Origin: Cydia pomonella
Taxonomy: Eukaryota; Arthropoda; Insecta; Lepidoptera; Tortricidae
Direction: 5' to 3'
Assembly (NCBI RefSeq): GCF_033807575.1
Contig: NC_084707.1
Span: 17,718,550-17,782,549 of the forward strand
Length of the DNA stretch: 64,000 bases
Below the pieces are notes generated by a model that was not told the DNA's origin, made no database searches, and worked only from the letters and a program-made list of their open reading frames with translations. Positions 1 to 15,000 of this stretch are shown here, piece by piece. A program made the position numbers and the translations under genes. Positions within the stretch are counted from its first letter, which is position 1. Every line of letters starts with the position of its first letter.

Positions 1-3000
1 CAGCGAGGCGGTAAAGTTCCCGCAGTCGGTCTCCCAGTAGTTGTCGGCGGGCGTGCAGTACGGCGGCGCCACCATGCAGTCGTGCATTATCTTGTTCCAG
101 TCCTCGCCCGTCACTATGCGGAACAACATTGCAACGCTGTGGATCGGCGAGTTGAAATTTGCGCGTCTGTAATAAACGAGCGAGTTAACAAACACATATT
201 AAAGACCAAAGATTGACTGTATAAGCCTAAAGTTTAATATGTAAAAGTGTAAATTTGCTTTGCTTTGAATTTGATAATTGACATAGATGGCGCAGTACTA
301 CTTCGTACATTTTGCGGTAACTCTAGCTATCAAGCCAGTTTGACAATCCAGTGACCAAAAAACTAGATGGAACAGTACAGCGCCATCTATTTCGGTTGAA
401 AAATAAAATACTAATTAATTTAGGTCATAATAGCCTATAGCTGTTAGCCACTATAACCAGGCAATTGTCATGAATGTTGTCAATCAATTTTATTTATGCT
501 TGTAAACTTTAGGTATGTAATAAAATAATATGATTAAGCCATTTCAATGTATTGCATTGCAAATTTATGAGCATACGAGTTACTTTATTCATACTGACCT
601 CCCAATCCCCTCTCCATATTTAACGTTCCCGAAGACGATGGTCCCAGCCAGCGCGTAGAAGAACACCAGCAGGAACATGCCGAAGATGATGAAGAAGCTC
701 TTGCAGACGCTCACGCCGACCGTCAGCATGAGCATCTTCAGCGTCGTGTGCTTGCCGGTGATCGTGAAGAAACGGAGGATCACCACCATGAAGCCCACGA
801 AGTACGATAAGTCATTCTGGAAAGTAATGAAATTAATTTTATTTTCAACTTTAATTTTAAATATTAACCATTTTACCGTGATTACTTTTAGTTTAAGTTA
901 TATTTAACCGATCAACTGCATTTCTTAGTACTTTTTCCCGTTACCCAGGAGACCCTTTTTAGGGTTCCGTAGCCATATGGCAAAAAACCGAACCCTTATA
1001 GATACGTCATGTCCGTCTGTCTGTCTGTACGATTATGTCACCGCCACTTTTTTATTTTTAATATTTTTAACATTCAATGTGTGAAAATTGTAAGTTTACT
1101 TTCAACTTAAATTTTAAACATAATTATTTTCGTGATTACTTTAGAGTAGGTTATATTTAACCAATCAACTGTATGTGTTTTCCCGTTACACAGGAAACTG
1201 TGTGTTGTTTTCCCGTTACACAGGAAACAAAATATCAAAGGAATTGGTAGTAGTAGGGAAAGGAATCAATTATGAACAGACCAAATTATTGTTATTAAGT
1301 ATTTCATTAAAATATAATAGATTATTGAACCATAGCAGATTATAGTTTTTTATTCCTTTAGTTGCAGCAGGCAGCAGCAAACAATCTGAAAAAGCAACAT
1401 AATTAAGTAATAAAAGCTCTTAAGTAGGTAACATTCGGTCATCTTAATAAATTCCAAGTATACTGAAGAATACCTTGAGCGTGAAGTGCATGAACACCCA
1501 GATGCAGCCGGCCACGGTGACGAGCAAGTCGTAGCGGTTGCGGCGGCTCTGCCAGTAGCCGCGCGGCGTGAACGCCACCGTCTTCAGCAGCACCTCCACC
1601 ACGAACACGAGCGTCAGCAGCGCCGATACTAGCGCCAGCTGCTCCGTCGATGAAGAGTCGCGAGACCACTGGAAGTGGAACATGCAATTATAGCCGATCA
1701 AACAACTTGGTCAGTTGAAAAAGGCGCGAAATAAAAAAAATCCTATGGGATTATATTATAACCCTTCGCGGCTACATTTTTTAAAGCCGCTTTTTTCTAC
1801 AATAGACTATAGTTTTCATACGGTATATTAAAGTCTATGTGTGGAAGTTCGTTGTGTACATGCGTGTGCTATCTACAATGAGTGAGTCTGAGCCGAACAC
1901 TTAAATAGTCTTATGCCGCATATAGACGGTTCAAGAACTAGCATACAATATTGGATACATTGCTAACTATAGATTCATTCGATCGACCAAATACCGCAAT
2001 GTAACAAAATCGCATGAAAGTTCTTGTATGTACAGTCTAAATTATGGGTCATTAATTATCTACCGCGTCCAATGTTGATAGTATTCATTAATAAAAAGAT
2101 ATAATATGTAATAGTTTTTAACATAGTTTTCCTGTATATTCAATAGTTTCGGATCTTCCCTCATTGTCCCATACAAAGGCATTTCAGGGTTATGTACCGG
2201 TTAATAATTAATTGAAATAATTACTATTTTCGCCAAGGGCAGTTTATATAGCTTTAAAATTGCCCCTATAAACAAATTAGCCCTCGGTTATATCTTGAGA
2301 CTTGATACAAAAAAACGTGGCTGCTGCCTGCCTTTGTATCACAAACGCGCCCTTCAAGATTAAACCTCACTAGTAGACCATAGGAAAAAAGTAATGTTTC
2401 GTTACATTTCACAGTAATCTAAATGGTAAATTATTCGCACTACCCATACTTACAGTGACAACCAACAGCCCGCTGTTAATAAGCACGACTATTGCTATGA
2501 ACCTCTTGAAAATGATGTGCTGGGTTACGTCATAAGCGAAGGCACGCACTTTCCTCCCGTCGGGCCGCGGCGGCAAATGCAACGGCTGGGCAATTTTCAA
2601 CCTCTTCTTTAAGTCACACCTGTGCACACGAAGACAATACCAAAGGATTATTGATTGCAAGTCTAGGAAATTAGAGATAGAAAGTCTAAAAAAGTTGGAC
2701 GCGCCCATGAAAGGTTCCGTACCATTTATGACAAACTACTTTCTAAAACTCGTTCCAACCAATTTTCGGTGGAAGTTTGCATGGTAATGTACATCATATA
2801 TTTTTTTAGTTTTATCATTCTGTTATTTTAGAAGTTACAGGGGGGGGGGGGGGGGGGGGGGGGGGGGACACACATTTTACCACTTTGGAAGTGCCTCTCG
2901 CGCAAACTATTCAGTTTAAAAAAAAAAAGATATTAGAAACCTCAATATCATTTTTGAAGACCTATCCATAGATAACCCCACACGTATGGGTTTGATGAAA

Positions 3001-6000
3001 AAAAAAACTTTTTTGAGTTTCAGTTCTAAATATGGGGAACCCCCAAAATTTATTGTTTATTTTCTATTTTAGTGTGAAAATCGTAATACGGTTCTTATAA
3101 TCTTAATGCGGTTCACAGAATACATCTACTTACCAAGTTTCAACAGTATAGTCCATAGGTTCGGAAAAAAGTGGCTGTGACATACGGACGGATAGACAGA
3201 CAGACATGACGAATCCATAAGGGTTCCGTTTTTTGCCATTTGGCTACGGAACCCTAAAAACCCTTTCTCCTAAGTGTTAGTTGAAGTAGATGACGCTGCA
3301 CGGTGTCATATTTTTTGTTAACGGAATTGTCAAACGTCGATTTTCGATATGACCACCAGAGATACCGCGTCATAAACGGAGCCGTACAGCGCCATTACAT
3401 TAGCTATCAAATTCGAAGCACGGAGATATGGAGTGTGGATTTAAAAGGAGTGAAATCTCTTATGGTAGAACTGTCGCAAAAGTGTCCAGCTGTCAGCTAT
3501 AAATAATAGTTCCAAATCTCTCCAGAGTAGCGCTAGAGTAGCTAAGAACCTAGGCGTTACTGACAAAGTGAAGTGCGCTGTCTATGATTTGATTTTTTTG
3601 TCAAGTATTGAAGGTATTGTAGCGCCACCTATTTAAGGTTTTTAATTTTTGATGAGACTTTTTGGAACATGGAGATTTAATTCCTTACCTCCACCTTCCA
3701 TACACGGAGACATTACAATCATATTTTACACAATCTATATATTTGTTACATAGGTAAGGTAGGTAAACTGACCGTCATGCGTTATTTACAACATTTAGCG
3801 TCACAATGAGACGTTCGCGCTAATAAATATATGTAATACTAAAGTATGATCATACCATCTCCTTTGATCAACAGTAAGCAGGGCGGTGCCTTTGTTTTCG
3901 GAATAGTTCGCAATCACGACGCCAACGAACAGGGTAAGTCCAATCATGCACCCCAGGAAAATGTATACGTGTATGTATATAGCATGCATCTGCAAACAAA
4001 TTCATTTATTAACCAGTATTAGATATAATATATTAAGGTGTAAGTGACAAAAAACTGCTTTGATTGATAAACACACGAATCACAAGGTGTATTATAAGTG
4101 CAGCTATGTATCATTCAGTGTAATTTGGATGATCAAAATTTTGTTGTTTTTATTCTACCTAGTACATGAGAAGACAATAAACATTCCAGTATGCCATAGA
4201 TAAATAGAGCAAATACAGTTTCTTATTTTAAGTAGCCAAGTCTTAATCCACATTGCCGCGGAATTTTTTGTTTCAAAAGTGACTCAAGATACTTCATGAT
4301 GTTTGTCATCGTGAAATCTCTTGGGTCACTTTTGAAACAGTCTACTATTAAATATATTTAATTAGTTCTTTTATAACAATAAATCTCACGTTAAGTGTCA
4401 CTTATAAGTATATACTTACAGGGCCAAGTGCTTTTATCAAGACGTCGCGGACGTCCAGCCACCCCTTAAATGAAAGAACTTCAAATAACGTCAACAATGC
4501 GTCGCCAATGTTATCAAAGTTGAACCGCTTCGGGTTTGCCCTGTAATAAATAACAAACAGATATACAATTAACATTTTACTTATAAAACATGTAAAAAAC
4601 GCTACCATTAACATCAAATTCATATGAAAACATGATCTTTATAGTGGCGCTGTCACACTCAGTCGCTGCCAAGTCGGTAAAAGTTTAGCTCAGATGGATT
4701 CAAATCCTATCTTAATAATAAATAAAAAAATAGTACCTATTCATTTTACATCTATGAATACAAATACATATTCTTACCACACTCTAGGCACCAGCATAGA
4801 TGGAAACGTCTCATTCGGCCCGGGTCTGATCTTCATCTTAGTAACGAACACTCGTCTCATAAAAACTCCCACACAGTTTTCTCGTTCCAAAATTGTGGGG
4901 TCGTTGCATCGCGCTAACCTATCGCAATTGAAAATTATTGTGACATTAACTACTGATTTATTAGGAACTTGAAGTTCAATTTTACTAATATTAAACAGGA
5001 AGTTTACCTTCCTCCGTATAGTTGTACGCCGTAACTAGCAAACACAAACATCAGTAGTATAAGAAGCGTTGATACCTGTAAAACATCGCAACATACATCT
5101 TAGGCCGTATTTAAAAACTATTAAAATAAAATACACGCATGAAACAATTCAAAAATGATTCCTTTTTAATAAAATAATAATAATTACCCAGGAGACATCA
5201 CTAAAAGTATCAACAGTCAGTGCCGTTTTCAGTATTTTTAGTTAGTGCGAGATCAAACTGTGTACCGTCGCTAGCGAATGCCGCCCAACCCTCAAAACTG
5301 GGTCCCTGTTTTGGTTGATTTCAGCGCCCTATGACGGTCCTTGGCAGGCAGCAATAAAGTCCGTATCCCTAATAATATTTTAAATGCATGAAGATAGATT
5401 GCATCCTGAGATTGTATCCTAACATAGGATAGTTTTTATTACGGAAATCATCATTCTACGTCAACGGAAGCGTGGGCTGGAGTTAGTTTTGAACCAGCCG
5501 TACCAGCAGTATCTCCTTGAAGCCGCGGCACAGCTCGTAGACGACTTTCCTCATGTGCGGCACGAGCGTGAAGATCCGCAGGGGCCGCACGCAGCGCAGG
5601 ATCATCAGCATCTGCGCCGCCGAGCCCGGCGGCACGCGCCGCGGCATCCAGCACAGGAACGTCAGGGACACCTGCAACATCCACACTGTTAACTGACCAT
5701 TTGTTCATACGCATTTTTTTATCTCACCAGACTATTTTATTCCTCTAAGGGCCTGTTTCACAATGTCCAAGTAAAGTCCTGAATAAGCTACTTGGCACTT
5801 ATCTGACAAATAAAGTCGTTTTTGACGTTTCACAATCATAAAATTAGCTTAACTGGTAGATAGTGCTTAGTTTTGGATGAAGTTTTATCTGACAGTTAAT
5901 TTGTTTGTTAATTAGATATCCAATACTTTACTTGGACACTGCGAAACAGGCCCTAAGCGCTACTTGCACCATCCAGTGGGTTTAACTCGTTGAGCCCGGG

Positions 6001-9000
6001 GTCAACCAGTTAAACCGTTAACCCAGTGTCAAATTGTACTGGTAACCATGGTAACTCCTGGTTTAACCAGTTAATCCCGGGTTAGTGGGATTTTGCAAGA
6101 GGCCCTTGAGTTTAAAGTGGCAAAGTAATTGAACATACATCATACATGTCATACACAGACTTTATACTCGGACACTAAAATTGCAATTCAGTTGGGTTGA
6201 CCAATCTAACTGCATAGACTTTGGGAATTGGGTAGACTTTGTACCCAGATGCTAAAATTACAGTTTGATTGGTCAACTCAATCATTCTGCTTTTGTACCA
6301 ATTTTGTAAAATGACGGATCAGTCGGACAAAGTGGGGCAATCGTAGTGTCATTTTAGTATCTAGGATATACAAAAAGGATTAATTTAATATTTATAACTT
6401 ACAATGTAAATGAAAACATCCAGAACTGCTGCCGCATCTTTGAGATACGCTTTCGGAGTAAAGAATAAGCCGTCGGCTAAGATTTTTAGTGCCAACTCGA
6501 AACTCATGAATACTACGAATCCGTATTCCGCAATCTGAAAATAAAAAAGTTAATAATGAAACGACCCTAAACTAATTATACGGTTGGTTAACAATTTTTT
6601 CAACCCTTACCTGTAGAACGAAATTTTCCATAACCCTGTAGGTAGGTGTTTCGAACATCATAGAAAAGCATGACAGAGTAGTGACCATGATCATCACCCA
6701 GTCTAAATAAGTCACTAATCCCAGGAAGTTACTGAAATATAACATTCAATAATTTTCATTGTGAACAAACAAAGTTAACAGTATAATCAAATGCATATGA
6801 CATCTAATTCAGTTTATAAGTACTTAATATCAAAGTTAAATATGTCTGCACATCTTCACGCCTTCCTTTTCAAGCGTGACCCGACTCCTGAGTCTGACCA
6901 CGTACCCTAAGGGCCGGTTGCACCAAACTTATTGTATGAGAAGTTTCATAGTAAAACCGCCGCGGCGCCCCTCGTGACGTTGATCAGTCTGTCAAGTGTC
7001 AAGTACGGATGGTGCAACTGGCACTAAGTGGTAGTGGCGTCAGTTCTAAATGCAGATGGATGCCGGTTTGGTTCGGCCTCCGGTACTGGACGTCCTGGTT
7101 ACACGTCTATAATATGACATCTGTTTCAGTAATATAAAAAATGTCTTACTGAAAACTCTTGTAGTGCACCTTCCTCTCGTTCCCAGTGACGGGGTCGCGC
7201 AGGCGAGCATCGTACCGCGCGTCCACGATGGCGCGGCAGATTTTTCTGAAGCGCGACTCTCTCGGCACTATTAACAGCGGCGTGTCAAACAAAGGATGGT
7301 TTTCACGAAGATCTTCTTCTCGCTGATTCCTGAGAATAAAAGCATGTTTCGTACGAATAAGTGCGTTTGTTTTATTGCAGAAACTACAACTACAGCGACC
7401 AAAGTGTTTTTAATTGCAGAAAAGCCGTTAAGCCTAAAAAAATTCGTGCTTCAAATTTTGCACCTGATGTAGATGGTTCTCTACGGCTTCATGTATTATG
7501 CAGTAACTCTATCTATCGAAAGTTGACGTTTCACAATCCAGTTATCACAAAACATATGGCGCCGTACAGCGTCATCTACATCTGTCAAGCTCAATAATTC
7601 TTTACTTGAAACTAACTGTCCCATAGGGAGCGTGCATGAACTGTAGGAGGCAGCACAGGAGCCGTCAGATTTTTGGCGCGAGGCGTAAATGTTTATTGTT
7701 CCGATGTAGCCCACAAGATGGCAGAACCTACTATGCACAAGAAAACACGTGACGTGTAAATGTACATGTTTATGGTTCCGATTCAAGCCACAAGATGGCA
7801 GACCCTCCGACGCGCATGGGCCCTATAAATAGTACTTTGAACGCGGCGCGCCCACGCACAGCACGCTCTACTCAATTCCGTGCTCGAGACACACCCACAG
7901 TGTGACTTGTTTTTGAGTGCAATCGAACGACTGATGACTGAGTGTAAGAGAATGATAGAGCGAGAGATGCCTGTAAGTAGTATTATATAATGTGATTATG
8001 TAGATACTTTTGTACTCAATGTATAAGTATTACTGTCTCCCAATTTGTGCCGCTGTGGCTTTAGCTGTTAAGGTATAATTTTAAACTTAATAAATAAACA
8101 ATAAACTTAGACAACGCCGTCATAAGAGCGCCATATCAACGGTAGCACTAGGCATGAAGAGGCCCTACCTTCTCATCTCGGCCTGCTGTCGCTTGGCCTG
8201 CAGCAGGCGTATGTCGAGGTACGGAGGTCGTGCCCGTGAGGACGGCACGACGCGGGACGCGGCGCCTATGTCACCGTTCTCGAGCAAGTGCTCGTACGTC
8301 TGCTTTAGCTTGATGGAGCCGCTGCGCACAGACCGCCTTATGGATCGGGACCCGAATCTGGAAATTGATTCATAAGATAATAAGGAATTTTCTTAATTTC
8401 GTTATAAGGGGCACTTACTTAAACAATTTCTTAAAAGTAGTTATAAGATGCTCTAAGAACCGGGAAGAAACGGGAATCCCGGTACCGACTATGCCCAGAA
8501 CCGGGCAATGAAATTCTTGATACCGGAACCGGTACTGCATGTCCTAGGTTCTGGGCTCGAGGCATTGCAGCGCGAAATAAGTGTAATAGCGTTATTGGCG
8601 TAAATTATTGAATTATTCAAAAGATTAGCTTTGCATGTCAATCTCTGTTGATTCGCGTTTCCATTCAGTAGGCATAGTATTTTAGAAACTATGGCGAAAT
8701 AAAAGTTATAGAATAAATAGCTAAAAACGGTTATAGACTTACTTCTTTTGATCCACCCGCAACTGTTTCGCACTAGAAATGGTTCCCTGTGACTTTAATC
8801 CCGATTTGCCTCCCGTCGCCAACATAGCGGAATCTCCTAGAACCATGCGGTGATTGTTCGAATCTCTGCAATGAAATAGGGCAGTATTATTCATATAAAT
8901 TACTCAGTACCTGGGCGACCGAGCTTTGCTCGGTTATAACTATTTATTGTAATATGGTGGTGATAATCTACATAAACTTAAAAAGTAAAATGTGAACTGA

Positions 9001-12000
9001 CAATTATTATTATTTACAATCGATTTTAACCTTACAGCACTTCTCAGAGAGTTACGCCATCTATTGTCGATTTCTCTTATTACATAGGTCATTTTTTTTA
9101 CTGAATTAAACTTGTGTAAAACAATAAAAATTAAAAAATTATATATAAACTTGAACATATAAAAAAAAAACAAAAGTTAGTCACCGGGCGAGATTCGAAC
9201 CCGTAACACTCGTTTAGCAGTCCGCGTCTTAACCCACTGGACCAGACGGACAGTGACCGGAAACACGAAATTAGCGACCATATTCTGCGTCGAAAGAAAA
9301 ACGCATGAACACTCGAAAACACGCGTTTTCCCAAACATAAGACTAATTTAGATAGATTGTATACCCCTAAAAACCCACATATACCAAATTTCAGCGAAAT
9401 CGTTAGAGCCGTTTCCGAGATCACAGAAATATATATATACAAGAATTGCTCGTTTAAAGGTATAAGATTTAGCATCGAAACCAATATAGAAAAGAAAAAA
9501 AAACCTTTACAACGACGTGGACACGAACAAAATCAATAGTACCTGAAAATAAATAAATAAAAGAAACGAATATATGCTTTTATGAATAGATTTTAAAGAA
9601 AAAAAATGCATAAAATATTAAACGAATGAAGAATCAAAAATCAATAACAAATAATTACATACAAAAAAATGTGACAAAATATTAAATAATAAAAGTAAGC
9701 AGCACACTCCTCTAAAACATAAATACCGACTATAACTCCGTAGATAATAGTCCGTTTGGTGTTTTGTATACAATACAAGTTACACAGGAAAAACTGTAAT
9801 TGGCCATACTATTGTGTAAATTAGCATAAGATAAAAACTCTGTTGGTTTATGGAAATGGATCGATAACCTTATTTTTTTGCTTTAAATCTAAACTTTTCA
9901 AAAGTCACCCCGGGCGATTATACCGTGGCAACAAACATTGAATTTACATTACTGTGCACAATATCTGTGCACCCCGCCTCATGACGTCATATCGGCGCTC
10001 TAGGTGCGATATGCGAGCGCGGAGAGGTGAACGGGGAAGTAGGCGCGACGTCGCTTCTAACGAGGTGCATAGATACTTTGATCGGATAGTAACGTATTCT
10101 GCACTTACTCTATAATAGAAGCGACAACGTGCCGCCTCAGAGCCGAGCTGGGTCGCTGCGACGGCGGCGCCACCACCAGCGTCTTAACCAAGCACCGCTT
10201 GCGGTACGGGAAGGAGATCTTGTCGGCGCCGACGTACGCGCGGCGCGACTCGTCGCCGTTCGGCGCGCGCGGCTTCACCGGCGCTCCCGTGGCTTCTTCC
10301 TCGAGCTCTTCGCATACGAACTGGCGCATGAACGACTCACGGACCTGATAATACCGGGTTAAAAAAAATACTTGTTTACATTTATCGAATGTTTTACGCA
10401 AACAATATAAGCACTAAGCAGGAACTATTAATTTACCTTGATTTACGTCCAATACCTACTAAATATCGCATCCTAAAATATCACACCATACAAAATAGGC
10501 ATTATATTGTATTTGTTACAATATATTTTAAAAAGTTCTTATTAGGTATAACGGATAAAAATAGTTATCAGTTAGCCAACGCGAATGGCTCTAGATAAAG
10601 TTCATCGCCATGGAGCGAAACATATAGTGGCTTTTTATGTGAATTGATGAGTAAACTTAAATTGAGTAGTGTACTTAAAAATTACATTACGCGATTCTAA
10701 TCACAGTACTAATGTTCCACTGTTTTACAGCGCCATAATAAGAAAACAATGACAATGAAAATTATAAAATAACCTTTGGCAAATTGAAGTCTCCAGGTAC
10801 TTTATGAAGCTTGGTCATTTGCGGGCTGTCGGGAAATTTCTCAAAGATTCTTAAACGAAATGGCAAGCTCTCTTTTATCTCTGCACTCTGTTGACGATAT
10901 CTCAGCTGTTTCAATTTCTTTATATCTTCGTCTAACTCCAAATTGTCCAAGATTACCGCTACGAAAAGCGAAAGCACGATCTGGAATACAGATTAGGTTC
11001 ATTAGGTATTTTTTGAGTATATTGTAAAAGGGTGAACCGCATTTTTTTATATTCTAGGTTTTATGGTATTTCAAAACAAATTGTTTGTGGAAAGTAGTGG
11101 CTTTATAAGCCCTTCCATGATGGGCCTAAGTACGTTAGTAGAACGTAGGTAGTATAACATTTGATCTAACAAACTGTGCTGCTTTTGTCCCCTGGCTGAC
11201 GGGACAAAATAACAAAAATAAATAGTTAATTCATTTCAATGAAAATAATTCTTACCAGTGTGACGAATAGATGGTATAAAATGAAGTATATAGCCACCAA
11301 TGGAGTCAACGTCTGACTTGTCCGAACCATGGTTTCATCCATTACTTCTACCCACGCTTCTTGAGTCAATATTTGGAACATAGACATAAAAGCCTGAAAC
11401 ATAAAAAGTTTAATCCAGCATTAATTTCAAGAATTATGGCCACACCACACCGCACCCTATGTAGCACGGATCTTCCTCTCTATGTTGCGTATTTTTATCT
11501 AATGCGAGTAATGCGTAGCGTAGGGCCCGCAACACAAGCGTATTGTCTGTATTATACGTACTTTCATTCATTCAGAGGTTATCAATGTGTGCTTACCTCG
11601 GGAAAGGCCTCAAACTTTGTAAATTCACACAAGAAACAGAACAACTGCATTGAGATTGAAGAACTAATAATTAACAAACACATTGTAAAAATTATGAGAC
11701 TTCCTAATTTTTTTCCAGGACCAAATATCTTGTACACAAATCCTTCCAATAATGGCGACGCTTTGATTAATCTTACGATTCGTAGAACCTGAAAATAAAG
11801 TATACGGGTTAATTACATTTTCTTTAATTTTTCTGTGCCATCACCCAAAAAAACTCTAATATCGTCTCTAAAAATATTTTGCGTGATAACGTTCGCTATA
11901 ATTGTATTCCAGGGCAGTAGACTACGTTGAATTAAATAACCCTACCCTTAACAGGTTATACTTTTCGAGAGTGACCCAGGGGACAACACCATGGATTAAA

Positions 12001-15000
12001 AATAAAATAGGAAAACATTATGTACCAAATTTATCTAGGTTAATAATATAATTTAGTAAGCAATGAAAAAGAAACTGATTAAAAATCCACTTTTTTACCT
12101 GAAAGTATGTAAAGCCTGACATGTAGAGCTGGGGTATTATGTGAATTGTCGTTCCTATAGCCAATAGCAGTTCAAATTTGTGGACAGAATGTTTAAAATA
12201 GCCTTTCCAACCCAGGCACCATATTTTAATCAGGGCCTCTAAATCCAAGAATATAGTAAACGCAATCTGGAATATAAAAAAATGCATTAGCATATTGCTT
12301 TTAACAATGAACAAAAGTAATATTGTAAAAAATTTGATACGTTTTATTACTTTACCTCAATATAGTAGTATTTCTCGTAGAAAAATTCTCTTGGATTGCC
12401 ATCGTGTTTGAAATTCATAGTAGCCGTTATAATGCCATTAGCTAGCACGACGCCCATGACTAGTAGCCGAAAGTACGCTGACCTTAACATTTTGTGGAAA
12501 ATTTCCGGGGCAGTACCTAAAATTTTAAACAGTAATTACTGTAGTGGACACTGTATATTAAATGAATAATAAATATAAATAATAAATAAATATATAATTA
12601 GGATACGACACGAAATGAATGATAATACATTTCGTGTAACAACTTTTAATCTTTTAAAAATGTCGATAAAATTACCAGTCTATGAAATAATTGGCTATTA
12701 ATTGTTACAATTTTATTGATTACGATATCTAGTAATTAGTAAAATACTTTCCATTAGTGACCCAGGGGACCCCATTATAAAAACAACAAAAAGTTGAGAG
12801 TATAGTACATTACCTGAATGTTTATTTTCATCAATAGTGACCAGTTTCCAGCAGTTATCATCCCCAGTGAAGAACTGTGTGGTGCTTCCTTTCGTTATTG
12901 GGTTCCTTACCCCCCACATTTGCTGGAACTGAACTCTTATCTCATTGAATGTTTCAGTAATCACGGCTATGAAGACATTCTTCACTAGCCAGGCTAAAAA
13001 GAAGATCATGGTGCTGGAAAATAACAATAATGAAGTATTAATGCAGATTCTCCCTTTGAACGCCACGCCTATCGCGTGCGCGCGTCATCGTGAGCCTTGT
13101 CGGAATGCACGAAGGTTGATTTTGGCCACGCGCGTCATTTGACGTCTTCCGTGGTCAATAGGTTAAATGATACCAGAGTAGAATTTGCACACTCCACTGT
13201 CATGCAACTGAGAAATAATTATTCTGACAATATGTCCCTTGCAAGAGTTGCAATGAATCAATGAAATCGCTTTGCCTATTATTTTTAAGCACGACCGCTA
13301 ACACTCCAGTAAAAAAGATCTTTAGTGTTGAAAAATGAGGCCTTACCTAAAATAAAGAGCAGACCTCCATGTTGGCAATGAGTCAATGGCTCGGTACATA
13401 ATAAATACCCATCCCTCCTGAGAAGATGCCTGGTACACCGTAAACAAACTTGTCACTGAAACGAAAAAATATTGTAAACAATTAATCTCAAAGTTTAGGA
13501 CTAGGCTCTCACATTGCGAGGAAATTGGTCTATCTTAACACTTAAAAATTAAAACCTATACTTATTTATAACACACTTCCTGATAGAAGTCTACTATGAT
13601 TCTTGGAAAACAGACTTTATGATTACAAGAATAAGGTTTAAAATGATATAAAAACTATTTCTGGATCAAAAGACAACCAAGTATACAATACACATGCTCA
13701 CCAAATTCCTCAAATCCTTGAAACCCCTGGATGTATTTGGACAGGTTGAGTTTCATACACTTCATTCCTTTAGGACACTGGTAGCCAGAGTCAGGATCAG
13801 GTGAACAAAATGTGTCAGGAATGGCCAGAGAGTTAATTGTTATATCACTGAAAGTTAAGATATTTATTAATATTTTTGAAATGCTGTGTAGTATGGTATA
13901 AAGGGTACAAATGAAATATAAATAATAGTGAACATAATTATGTTTTCTATATATGTGTATATATGTGTTTTAGGATTGTAGTTGTTCATAGAATAACTAC
14001 AATGATATTATCTTTATTTTGTGCTTGGGATATGGTTTGTATACATTTGATTTTCTACCTTGTTGTAATAATCATGGGGTCAACATTACAAGCATTAATA
14101 AGATCATACAAGTCGGTGACGTGGTTTAAATATTTGACTGTATTTTGCTTGGGCTTAGGATATTTAATGGATTAAAACCATCTCTCAAGGACTAAGTCAC
14201 TTTGAAATACCTGTAGAAATCTTTAAAAAAATGCATGGCATTGTATACATAATATAGAGATGATAAAGTGGAGATCCTGTCAAAAAATGAGGGTCAAGCT
14301 CTTGTAAATCTCAGGTCAAGCTCTTGTTTTCAATGCATTGTATTTTATAATTGTTGATGTGCTTGTTTTTGCTTGTATGTAAATTCCATGTTCACGTGTA
14401 AAAGTGCCCTTGTGGCCTATTTTCCGAATAAATGTTGAAGTTGATGTTGAAATGCAAAATATACATCTAAAATATTTCTAAGTGCTTTGATAATGTGGTT
14501 AAAATTATCTTACTTAGGACTAGTTGTGTTTCTGACACAATGATGGGTGAGTTCTCCAAAGAATTGCACCCCCAGCAAACTGTACAGTGACATGAAGAAA
14601 AGGAAGAACAATGTCACATTATAAATTTGCTGGCTTGATCTCCTGCAAGACAAAAATACAGAGTTACAGAAGTGCCCTATATCATCAGATGACAACTCAC
14701 TAATTACTACCACGTATTTAGAGCCACAGTGAACCATAGTAGTACCAAAACAAGCTTTGATTTTTCTTAAATATTTTTTTTTAATTAATTAGTTTTTGTT
14801 GTCACCTGACAATATTCTCATTAGACTGTTTTGTATTTCTATAGTTCTTTTGAGTATTATTTGTGCAAATGGTATTCTATAATTTATTTTTGTTATTCAT
14901 AAAACAAAAAGTTCTAATTACATGTTGTGCATAAACTCCACAAAATTACTATTTAGCTTGTCTGTGGTGTCAGGTAATTGTAGGTAATACAAGAAATACA

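Noticed and set aside
9180..9256. tRNA gene on the minus strand
   Set aside because: B-box and A-box are present, but cloverleaf pairing is poor and the sequence is embedded in a dispersed element.
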